From positions 1-13,290 of the forward strand of contig JAFUEG010000054.1 in NCBI GenBank assembly GCA_017464045.1: DNA of 13,290 bases, read 5' to 3'. A program made the position numbers and the translations under genes. This stretch comes from Lachnospiraceae bacterium (GTDB lineage: Bacteria > Bacillota_A > Clostridia > Lachnospirales > Lachnospiraceae). The notes beneath the pieces are model-generated. The model ran no database searches. It was not told the DNA's origin and saw only the letters and a program-made list of their open reading frames with translations. Shown here piece by piece: positions 7,034 through 12,984 of the stretch. Each line of letters begins with the position of its first letter. The first letter of the stretch is position 1.

Positions 7034-8035
7034 ATGGAATATAGGAAAGAAGAGTGGCTGGACAAGCCCTACTATTCGTTAAATGCTTATTTTAAAAATA
7101 CATATGGTGAAAAGATTTATAAGATAGCCGTGAATGCTGGACTGTCCTGTCCTAACAGGGATGGGACTCTCGGAAGTCGCGGCTGTATCTTTTGCAGCAG
7201 TGGAGGAAGCGGTGATTTTGCGGTGGATGTAAAAGATTCAAGCGTTTCCGAACAGATAAAGACAGGTATTGACAGATTTGATAAGAAGTTTGGCGATAAA
7301 TTTGTTATCTACTTCCAGGCGTTTACCAATACATACGGAGATATTGGGTATCTGCGTAAAATATGGACAGAGGCACTTTCACATGAAGATGTAGTTGGGA
7401 TATCCATAGCAACAAGACCGGATTGCCTTGGTGATGAGGTGATTGAACTCTTAAAGGAATTAAGAGATAAATTTTGTAAAAAAAGCTGCATGAATGAGTC
7501 AATTATAAATGAAAAAACTAATGGGTTTGATACGGATAGCAAATTCATCTGGATTGAGCTTGGACTTCAGACGATTCATGAAAAAACAGCAGAGTATATA
7601 AGACGTGGATATCATTTATCGGTTTATGATGAGGCGGTAAAAAAATTGGATTATATAGGAATTCCGTACATAACACATATAATACTCGGACTGCCATATG
7701 AAACAAGGGAAATGATGCTTGATACGGTAAGATATGTAAACGAGAGGGAGCCTTTCGGAATAAAGCTTCAACTGCTGCATATCCTTGAAGGAACAGATCT
7801 TGCTGACGAATACCGAAAAGGTAAGTTTGAAGTTTTGGATATGGAGAACTATATATCACTTGTGATAGAATGTCTGGAAAATATAAGTTCGGAGGTTGTT
7901 GTGCACCGTGTAACCGGTGACGGACCTAAAAAGATACTTATCGCACCAACCTGGTCAAAAGATAAGAAAAAGGTACTTAATACACTTCATAAGAGGATGA
8001 GGGAGCTTGATGCTTATCAGGGTAGGAAGGTTTGA
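7034..8035 (+). CDS. TIGR01212-family radical SAM protein (MnmL/YtqA-like)
   Basis: A 333-residue radical S-adenosylmethionine enzyme. Its N-terminus has the subgroup signature AVNAGLSCPNRDGTLGSRG followed by CIFC; C39, C51 and C54 (C-X11-C-X2-C) are the probable 4Fe-4S ligands, an atypical spacing compared with CX3CX2C. Further family blocks are FQAFTNTYG (95-102), GISIATRPDCL (122-132), IELGLQTIHEKT (174-185), HIILGLPYET (215-224) and KLQLLHILEGTDL (244-256). Bacillus YtqA (MnmL) of this family has been linked to the step from cmnm5s2U to nm5s2U in tRNA wobble uridines; I infer the same here, since E. coli YhcC of the same family is uncharacterised. Residues about 146-169 (KFCKKSCMNES...FDTDSK) look like an extra loop relative to the family. 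Adjacent trmL supports a tRNA role. The stop codon forms the base of the terminator. Confidence 0.87.
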   Translation: MEYRKEEWLDKPYYSLNAYFKNTYGEKIYKIAVNAGLSCPNRDGTLGSRGCIFCSSGGSGDFAVDVKDSSVSEQIKTGIDRFDKKFGDKFVIYFQAFTNTYGDIGYLRKIWTEALSHEDVVGISIATRPDCLGDEVIELLKELRDKFCKKSCMNESIINEKTNGFDTDSKFIWIELGLQTIHEKTAEYIRRGYHLSVYDEAVKKLDYIGIPYITHIILGLPYETREMMLDTVRYVNEREPFGIKLQLLHILEGTDLADEYRKGKFEVLDMENYISLVIECLENISSEVVVHRVTGDGPKKILIAPTWSKDKKKVLNTLHKRMRELDAYQGRKV

Positions 8036-8076
8036 ACAGATGTAGAGATTTTAGTTGATACATCTGTTCATTTTTT
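8033..8076 (+). terminator. Rho-independent terminator of the 3807-8035 gene block
   Basis: A perfect 12-bp stem: TGAACAGATGTA (8033-8044) pairs with TACATCTGTTCA (8059-8070) around a 14-base loop, and six T follow (8071-8076). The left arm begins with the TGA stop of the radical SAM gene. The next promoter's -35 begins at 8078, two bases after the T-tract. Confidence 0.92.
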
Positions 8077-8077
8077 A

Positions 8078-8106
8078 TTGACAAAAACAGTAAACAACAG
8101 TAAAAT
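8078..8106 (+). promoter_or_regulatory. Sigma-A promoter of the ATPase gene
   Basis: TTGACA (8078-8083), an exact 17-base spacer, then TAAAAT (8101-8106, five of six to consensus). It is the best -35/-10 pair I found in the window. Repeat units 1 and 2 of the ACAGTAAA array lie in the spacer and across the -10 (8087-8094 and 8097-8104), so the array and promoter are superimposed. Transcription would start near 8112-8114, putting the other units in the 5' leader. Confidence 0.78.
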
Positions 8107-8191
8107 ATTTTTAAAACAGTAAACGACAGTAAAGAACAGTAAAAGAAATTAAAAAGAGTAAACGACAGTAAAAAATAGTAAAAACAGTAAA
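8087..8191 (+). repeat. Helically phased ACAGTAAA repeat array
   Basis: Seven exact ACAGTAAA copies begin at 8087, 8097, 8116, 8126, 8136, 8165 and 8184. Three degenerate units fill gaps: AAATTAAA at 8146, AGAGTAAA at 8155 and ATAGTAAA at 8175. Steps are 10, 19, 10, 10, 10, 9, 10, 10 and 9, that is one unit per DNA turn with one unit-sized gap (8106-8115). The last unit runs straight into the AAGGAG ribosome site (8191-8196). The array spans the promoter -10 and the whole untranslated leader of the ATPase gene. Units sharing one helix face suggest either a multi-site operator for a cooperatively binding protein or phased A-tract curvature; an RNA-level role in the leader is also possible. Confidence 0.92.
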
Positions 8192-8204
8192 AGGAGCCTG
8201 CTAT

Positions 8205-9245
8205 ATGAAAAAAAATCCCTATTCTTTGGTTTTTGGAAAAAATCCTAATCAGCTTATTTCAAGACCTGTACAATCTAATTTGATTTTAGATACATTTTTT
8301 GATGATGAACCGTCACAGCAGGTTTTTATGATAACCGGTTTAAGAGGAGCAGGAAAAACGGTTTTTATGACTGATATATCGAAAACAATAGAAAAGCAGC
8401 CGGATTGGATTGTAGTAAATTTAAGTCCGGAGAATAATCTGTTGGAAAGTTTGGCATCAAAGTTGAGTAGTGAAAACAGTCTTGCGAAGTTATTTAAGAG
8501 TGCGAAGATAAATCTTTCATTTTTTGGATTTGGACTGGAGGTAAGTGGCGTTGCGCCTATAACAGATATAGAAACAGCTATTACAAAGATGCTTGCAAGC
8601 ATCAAAAAGCAGGGTAAGAGGGTGCTTGTAACAATTGATGAGGTGGTAAGTACAGATACAATGAGAAAATTTGCAAGTGCTTTTCAGATTTTTGTAAGAC
8701 AGGATTTGCCTATTTTTCTTTTAATGACAGGATTATATGAAAATATAAGTGAATTACAAAATGAAAAAACGCTTACTTTTTTATATAGGGCAACTAAGAT
8801 AGATTTAAAACCACTTAATATAAAAAATATAGCAAGCAACTATAAGAAGACTTTAGGTGTTAGTGAGGAACTTTCACTTAAGATGGCAAAGCTTACAAAG
8901 GGGTATCCGTTTGCATTTCAGGTGCTGGGATATTTTATGTGGAACAGTGAGGGAAAACTTAATGATATTTTAGATGAATACAGTCAATATCTTGAGGAAT
9001 ATGTTTACGAAAAAATATGGTCAGAATTATCAAATAAGGACAGGGAAATAGCTTATGGGATAGCGATGACAGAGACAGGAAAAATTAGTGATATACGAGC
9101 TTTTTTAAAGCTTAACACTAACGAATTTAATCCATACAGAAAAAGACTCATTAAAAGAGGAATAATAAATGGAGATGTAAGAGGCTATGTCACTTTTACA
9201 TTACCTTTATTTGAGGAATTTGTAAAAGAAAGCTATGAGGGTTAA
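8205..9245 (+). CDS. P-loop ATPase of the archaeal-ATPase/ORC-like type with C-terminal winged helix
   Basis: A 346-residue cytoplasmic STAND/AAA-like ATPase. It opens with the NPYSLVFGKNPNQLISR segment typical of this Firmicutes group. Walker A is GLRGAGKT (45-52, K51), Walker B is VLVTIDE (140-146, D145/E146), and a sensor-like LLMTGLYEN (172-180) follows. Residues about 200-265 form the lid (LKPLNIKNIASNYKK, LTKGYPFAFQVLGYFMW). Residues about 270-346 look like a winged-helix domain (SDIRAFLKLNTNEFNPYRKRLIKRGII, then a beta-wing). This resembles PF01637/AAA_16 proteins and, in layout, Orc1/Cdc6. Cellular role is not established; DNA binding is inferred. By eye the gene is richer in A/T than the preceding operon. 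It sits alone between a terminator and the next system, flanked by two phased repeat arrays. AAGGAG with an 8-base spacer sets the start. Confidence 0.84.
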   Translation: MKKNPYSLVFGKNPNQLISRPVQSNLILDTFFDDEPSQQVFMITGLRGAGKTVFMTDISKTIEKQPDWIVVNLSPENNLLESLASKLSSENSLAKLFKSAKINLSFFGFGLEVSGVAPITDIETAITKMLASIKKQGKRVLVTIDEVVSTDTMRKFASAFQIFVRQDLPIFLLMTGLYENISELQNEKTLTFLYRATKIDLKPLNIKNIASNYKKTLGVSEELSLKMAKLTKGYPFAFQVLGYFMWNSEGKLNDILDEYSQYLEEYVYEKIWSELSNKDREIAYGIAMTETGKISDIRAFLKLNTNEFNPYRKRLIKRGIINGDVRGYVTFTLPLFEEFVKESYEG

Positions 9246-9260
9246 TAAATATATTTGAAA

Positions 9261-9310
9261 AAGTATAAAAAAGTATAAAAGAAATAAAAAAGTATTAAAA
9301 TGTATAAAAC
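9261..9310 (+). repeat. Second 10-bp-phased array, GTATAAAA type
   Basis: GTATAAAA occurs at 9263-9270, 9273-9280 and 9302-9309, with degenerate units AAATAAAA at about 9282 and GTATTAAAA at 9292-9300. The steps are 10, about 9, 10 and 10. The array starts 15 bases after the ATPase stop and ends 21 bases before the response-regulator start. The unit differs from the upstream array but shares the A/G-TA-AAA character and the one-turn phasing. A TTGAAA at 9255-9260 precedes it, yet no -10 lies at a proper distance, so I do not call a promoter. Confidence 0.78.
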
Positions 9311-9313
9311 GGC

Positions 9314-9325
9314 TAAAGGTTAAGA
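9314..9325 (-). promoter_or_regulatory. Possible single response-regulator half-site before the regulator gene
   Basis: TAAAGGTTAAGA at 9314-9325 is the exact reverse complement of TCTTAACCTTTA at 10229-10240, the core of the direct-repeat operator before the ABC genes. It ends 6 bases before the regulator's ATG and includes its AAAGG ribosome site, which may explain part of the match. If real, it would allow autoregulation. Confidence 0.35.
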
Positions 9326-9331
9326 TATCAT

Positions 9332-10084
9332 ATGAGCAAAATTATAATTATTGAAGATGATAAGGAAATTAATAACTTAATAAAGCTATATATGGAAGAA
9401 AATTCATATACTACTGAAAGTGTTTTTGATGGCATGAAGGCTTCAAAGCTTCTTAGAGAAAGAGCGGAAGAATTTGATTTGGCGATACTTGATATCATGC
9501 TTCCGTTTAAAAGCGGTGATAATGTGTTGAGCGAGCTAAGGACACATTCTAATCTTCCTGTTATTATGCTTTCGGCTAAGGATTCGGTTCATACCAAGAT
9601 TGATATGATAAGACTTGGGGCTGATGACTATATGACAAAGCCTTTTGATCTGGACGAGTTGATTGTGCGTATAGAAGCTGTGTTAAGAAGAAGCGGACAA
9701 AACGAAATAGTTAAGGAAAAGGTTAAAGATACAGCCAAGGATATACTCAAATATAATAATATTAAAATGGACATTAATGCGAAAAGGGTATATATAATAG
9801 GAACAGATGCTTCATCGGATAATATCGGTGAGGATAATAATCAAACGGAAAATGAAATCGAGCTTACAGCCAAGGAATTTGAGATTTTAAAACTCTTTTT
9901 AAATAATCCGACCAAGCTTTTTTCAAAAGCCAATATATATGAAAGCGTATGGAATGAAGAGTATCTGGTTGAGGATACGACTCTTAAGGTTCATATGAGC
10001 AATCTTAGAAGTAAATTAAAAAAATATGATGAATTTGATTATATCGAAACAGTCTGGGGCATGGGATACAGATTACGTAAATAG
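9332..10084 (+). CDS. OmpR/PhoB-family response regulator
   Basis: A 250-residue two-component regulator. Receiver domain residues 1-118: acidic pocket E8/D9/D10, phospho-acceptor D54 in LAILDIMLP, S81 in MLSAKD, Y100 and K103 in DDYMTKPF. The C-terminal winged-helix DNA-binding domain spans about 138-250, with LTAKEFEILKLFLNNPTKLFSKANIYESVW and the recognition helix TLKVHMSNLRSKL, ending VWGMGYRLRK. An acidic/Asn-rich stretch at about 157-175 (TDASSDNIGEDNNQTENE) is inserted in the N-terminal beta-sheet of that domain and makes the protein longer than the usual 225-235. The ribosome site AAAGG (9315-9319) is rather far from the ATG (12 bases). It lies upstream of an ABC transporter and histidine kinase in the order typical of bacitracin/lantibiotic-sensing modules, and is probably phosphorylated by the kinase at 12062. 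Confidence 0.95.
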   Translation: MSKIIIIEDDKEINNLIKLYMEENSYTTESVFDGMKASKLLRERAEEFDLAILDIMLPFKSGDNVLSELRTHSNLPVIMLSAKDSVHTKIDMIRLGADDYMTKPFDLDELIVRIEAVLRRSGQNEIVKEKVKDTAKDILKYNNIKMDINAKRVYIIGTDASSDNIGEDNNQTENEIELTAKEFEILKLFLNNPTKLFSKANIYESVWNEEYLVEDTTLKVHMSNLRSKLKKYDEFDYIETVWGMGYRLRK

Positions 10085-10085
10085 T

Positions 10086-10203
10086 TGTACATTTGGGGAC
10101 GGTTCTCATTTGTATATTTTTGGTGCTAAGCAAAGCGTTAAGCGACCAGCGTGCTTTGCGTGTACCATAAAATGTACAAATGAGAACCGTCCCCAAATGC
10201 ATA
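10086..10203. repeat. REP/MITE-like long imperfect palindrome
   Basis: Two perfect 25-base arms (10090-10114 and 10175-10199) carry the core GGGGACGGTTCTCATTTG and its reverse complement. Pairing continues inward with A/T pairs (10116-10120 with 10169-10173), GGT/ACC (10122-10124 with 10164-10166), and a second stem GCAAAGC/GCTTTGC (10130-10136 with 10153-10159) around a GCG-rich tip. The whole folds into one hairpin of about 115 bases starting two bases after the response-regulator stop. The GGGGACGGTTCT core recalls, from memory, motifs next to Y1 (IS200-like/RAYT) transposases, suggesting a non-autonomous mobilised palindrome. There is no T-tract, so it is not a canonical terminator, though it could stabilise or attenuate the transcript between regulator and transporter. 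Confidence 0.88.
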
Positions 10204-10219
10204 CCTGTGATTATCAATT

Positions 10220-10258
10220 TTAACCTTTTCTTAACCTTTAACTTAACCTTTGGTTAAC
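10220..10258 (+). promoter_or_regulatory. TTAACC direct-repeat operator, probable response-regulator boxes
   Basis: TTAACC begins at 10220, 10231 and 10243, and a fourth partial copy TTAAC at 10254 (within GGTTAAC). Steps are 11, 12 and 11 bases, so all lie on one face of the helix. Three copies continue as TTAACCTTT. The last ends 21 bases before a TATAAT. OmpR-family regulators, including those of lantibiotic operons, bind such tandem repeats placed just upstream of -10 boxes with weak -35s. The binder is inferred to be the regulator encoded at 9332. Confidence 0.72.
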
Positions 10259-10279
10259 TATCATATTTTATTATTGATT

Positions 10280-10285
10280 TATAAT
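10280..10285 (+). promoter_or_regulatory. -10 box of the ABC-transporter/kinase operon
   Basis: A perfect TATAAT at 10280-10285. The region 17 bases upstream (ACTATC) has no resemblance to TTGACA, as expected for an activator-dependent promoter. The direct repeats take the -35 position. The ATPase start codon lies 21 bases downstream, giving a very short leader. Confidence 0.62.
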
Positions 10286-10305
10286 AAATAAACGGAGGGA
10301 TTGCC

Positions 10306-11238
10306 ATGGCAAGTGTAATAAGTCTTGAAAATGTTACAAAGATATATAAAAGCAAGAAAAAGAAATCAACGGTTGTTGATAGAGTGTCCTTTGATATAGA
10401 GGAGGAACATATCTATGGACTTATCGGACCAAACGGTGCAGGTAAGACAACTATTATGAAAATGATAGGCGGACTTGCCATGCAGGATGAAGGAAGCATA
10501 AGTCTTTTTGTAAAGACAGAAGAAAAGGAACTTGATAAGGTAAGAGACAGGATAAGCTTTATGATAGAGGCACCTATTATAGAGGGTGGCATGACAGCCA
10601 GACAAAATATGGAATTCATAAGATATATGCGTGGAGTTGCAAGTGATGAAAGAATTGATGAAGTATTGGAGTTTGTGGGACTTGCAGATACCGGAGATAA
10701 GCTTGCAAAGAGATTTTCACTCGGTATGAAGCAGAGACTCGGCATAGGTATGGCACTTCTTCCCGATCCGGATGTTCTGGTTTTGGATGAGCCGGTAAAC
10801 GGTCTCGATCCTGAAGGAATAGCTTATGTGAGACACATTTTAAAGAAGCTTTGTGTGGAGGATAAAAAGACGATTCTTATATCCAGCCACCTTCTGACAG
10901 AACTGTATGAATTATGTACGGACTTCATAATCATCAATGAAGGTAAGCTTGTGGAGAAGCTTTCCAAGGAGGAAATGATAGAACATGCAAGGTCCTATGT
11001 CTCACTTACGACCAACAAAAATTCAGAGACTGTAGCTTACATAGAAAATAAGCTTAACATAAAGGATTTCAAGGTTAGGGATAACGGTGAAATAAGACTT
11101 TATGAGGGCATAGATGATATAGAAAAGCTGTCCAAATCCATAACCGACGCAGGCTTTATAATCACAAGGCTTTGCGAAGAGGGAGAAAGCTTAGAGGAAT
11201 ATTATCTTGAAAAAACCGGAAAACAGATAGAGGATTAG
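10306..11238 (+). CDS. ABC transporter ATP-binding subunit (BcrA-like)
   Basis: A 310-residue ATPase driving the adjacent ABC-2 permease. Motifs in order: Walker A GPNGAGKTT (41-49), a signature variant FSLGMKQR (137-144) instead of LSGGQ, Walker B VLVLDEP (157-163) with NGLDPEG as D-loop, and the switch histidine H195 in SSHLL. SLGMKQR is the form usual in the bacitracin/lantibiotic-immunity and related CcmA-type exporters. The C-terminal 90 residues after the nucleotide domain are the family's usual accessory region. GGAGGG with a 6-base spacer sets the start. It is the first gene of the operon behind the TTAACC repeats; the permease follows after 11 bases. Substrate is unknown; self-protection against an envelope-active peptide is inferred from the neighbours. 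Confidence 0.93.
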   Translation: MASVISLENVTKIYKSKKKKSTVVDRVSFDIEEEHIYGLIGPNGAGKTTIMKMIGGLAMQDEGSISLFVKTEEKELDKVRDRISFMIEAPIIEGGMTARQNMEFIRYMRGVASDERIDEVLEFVGLADTGDKLAKRFSLGMKQRLGIGMALLPDPDVLVLDEPVNGLDPEGIAYVRHILKKLCVEDKKTILISSHLLTELYELCTDFIIINEGKLVEKLSKEEMIEHARSYVSLTTNKNSETVAYIENKLNIKDFKVRDNGEIRLYEGIDDIEKLSKSITDAGFIITRLCEEGESLEEYYLEKTGKQIED

Positions 11239-11249
11239 GGGGGATAGCG

Positions 11250-11978
11250 ATGAACAGATTACTTAGAGCAGAATGGTTTAGAATGACAAAGACTATGAGA
11301 TTTTGGCTTTTAGCAATTATTTTGGTTTTATTTGGTGCGGTTGTGCCTTTTATAAACGGACCGGAAAATGCGGGAGAATACCTGATTCAGACAGGAGAGG
11401 ATTCTGCAATGTTACTTATACTTTTTGTGGCAATGTTTGCAGCTGTGCTTACAGCTACGGCATTTGGAAACAGAACCGTTTATTATGAGGTTATGAGCGG
11501 TAAAAGACCGATGCAGATTTTAGTAAGCAAATGTCTGGTAATAGCCGGAACAATTACCGGAGTTATGGGTGTTTCGTTCGTAGCGGCAACTCTTATATTT
11601 GGCAGTGCCAAGGGTTACGGAGAATTGGATGATATAGCTGTAAGACTTTTACTTTACATCGTAGTATTACTTCATGCGACTGTAATGGGTGTTTTATTGG
11701 TGACAACATTCAGAGGTGCACTCGGAGCAGTAATATGTTATCTTAGATTTATGTTTGTTGACACACTTGTAAGCATGATACTTGAGGTTTGGCTTGAGGA
11801 TAGTCCAAGTAAAATTATGAAATATTCGAGATGGCTTTTGATGACTCAGCCGATGAGTGTATTCGGTGAAAAAATCACAGGTGAAGTGGTATGTGCCATT
11901 TTAATGAGCTTTGTACTTGAGACCTTGCTTTGGGGAGGATTATCGTATATATTTATGAGGAAGAGATTATATAAATAA
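11250..11978 (+). CDS. ABC-2 type permease subunit
   Basis: A 242-residue polytopic membrane protein and partner of the upstream ATPase. Six hydrophobic segments are visible: about 18-36, 52-73, 97-118, 131-153, 157-179 and 212-235. This is the six-helix plan and length of BcrB/MutE/EpiE-type permeases. A short basic N-terminus (MNRLLRAEWFRMTKTMRFW) precedes the first span, as in other half-permeases of the ABC-2 group, which often start with a LxxExxK/R-like cytoplasmic helix. A G-rich ribosome site (AGGGGGG) precedes the ATG. No sequence motif identifies the cargo. Confidence 0.88.
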   Translation: MNRLLRAEWFRMTKTMRFWLLAIILVLFGAVVPFINGPENAGEYLIQTGEDSAMLLILFVAMFAAVLTATAFGNRTVYYEVMSGKRPMQILVSKCLVIAGTITGVMGVSFVAATLIFGSAKGYGELDDIAVRLLLYIVVLLHATVMGVLLVTTFRGALGAVICYLRFMFVDTLVSMILEVWLEDSPSKIMKYSRWLLMTQPMSVFGEKITGEVVCAILMSFVLETLLWGGLSYIFMRKRLYK

Positions 11979-12061
11979 TCTAAGGTTATAATTAGACGGC
12001 AGCTTAACAGGAGAGTAAACCGGATATGACTGTCAATTTAATTTAACGGGAAAGACGGATT

Positions 12062-12964
12062 ATGGAAAAGTTTTTAATTATAATATGTGTCCTGTTTTTG
12101 GTGGTGTGTCTGATGCTTGCGATAAGAATTAGCATACTGAAAAAAGAAATGCGGGACATAACCAATCAGATAATTGAAAAAAAGGAAGCCAAAAGGAATC
12201 AGCCGGTAACGGTTGGTTCTTTTGGTGCGTCCAGTGTTGAGCTTGCCAATGCGATTAATGAATATATCAGTGAGCTTTCCGAAAAGCTTAAGGAGTATGC
12301 TGTTGACAGGGAACATCTGCAAAGGATAATCGCAGGTATTTCCCATGATTTCAGAACACCTCTTACATCAGCTGACGGTTATCTTCAACTTATGAATAAG
12401 TCAGACGAGCTATCTGATAAAGAAAGAGAATACTTAAAGGTTGTTATCAGCAAGATAGGTTTTCTGCGTGAGCTTTCGGATGATTTTCTTGATGTGTCCC
12501 TGGTGGAAAATAATGAGATATTATCAAAAACGGAGATAGCACTTATTCCGTTTATTTCCGAGATAGCACTTGAACAAAATGAATGGATTGAAGCAAAGGG
12601 AATAAAAGCAGAATTTGATTTGCCTGAAAAGAATATTAAAATTATATCAAGCGAGCATGACTTAAGAAGAATTTTGGAAAATATTTTTTCTAACGCAAGA
12701 AAATATGCAAATAGTTGGCTCACACTTAAAGTTGCCTATGATGAGAGTAATGCTTCGGTAAAGCTTATATTTGAAAATGATGTCGCCGAAGGTTATGATA
12801 TAGATGTGGATGATATATTTGAACCCTTTGTGCGTTCAAAGGACAGACATGGCGAGGGCAGCGGGCTTGGACTTTATGTAGTGAAGAGGCTTTGCGGCAA
12901 GCTTGGTATTGAGATTGAGGCAACCTTTAAAAATGGGATATTTGGAATTGAGATGGTGATTTAA
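12062..12964 (+). CDS. Sensor histidine kinase with one N-terminal membrane span
   Basis: A 300-residue kinase. One membrane helix spans residues about 4-23 (FLIIICVLFLVVCLMLAIRI), followed by a basic coiled-coil-like stretch and no extracellular domain, so it cannot sense a ligand outside by itself. The H-box is IIAGISHDFRTPLTS with the phospho-acceptor H95. The N-box is LRRILENIFSNARKYA (201-216, N207/N211). A D-containing FENDVAEG stands in the G1 position without the usual DxGxG glycines, then FEPFVRS and a canonical G2 box GEGSGLGLYVVKRL (264-277). Such short kinases in BceS/BcrS-like modules take their signal from the partner transporter, which fits the two genes just upstream. Cognate target is inferred to be the regulator at 9332. 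The 83 bases before it hold a lone TATAAT (11987-11992) but no -35. Confidence 0.93.
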   Translation: MEKFLIIICVLFLVVCLMLAIRISILKKEMRDITNQIIEKKEAKRNQPVTVGSFGASSVELANAINEYISELSEKLKEYAVDREHLQRIIAGISHDFRTPLTSADGYLQLMNKSDELSDKEREYLKVVISKIGFLRELSDDFLDVSLVENNEILSKTEIALIPFISEIALEQNEWIEAKGIKAEFDLPEKNIKIISSEHDLRRILENIFSNARKYANSWLTLKVAYDESNASVKLIFENDVAEGYDIDVDDIFEPFVRSKDRHGEGSGLGLYVVKRLCGKLGIEIEATFKNGIFGIEMVI

Positions 12965-12984
12965 AAAATTGGAGGAGTAAATTT

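Noticed and set aside
8087..8191. CRISPR array
   Set aside because: Units are 8-10 bases with essentially no spacers between them. CRISPR repeats are about 23-40 bases with unique spacers of similar length, and no cas genes are present.
9255..9279. Promoter for the response regulator made of TTGAAA and TATAAA
   Set aside because: The spacer is 13 bases, too short for sigma-A. Other TATAAA copies in the array have no -35 at a proper distance either.
12024..12046. Six-codon leader peptide before the histidine kinase
   Set aside because: An ATG with an upstream GGAGAG exists, but six codons with no attenuator hairpin or codon bias give no support for a leader peptide.
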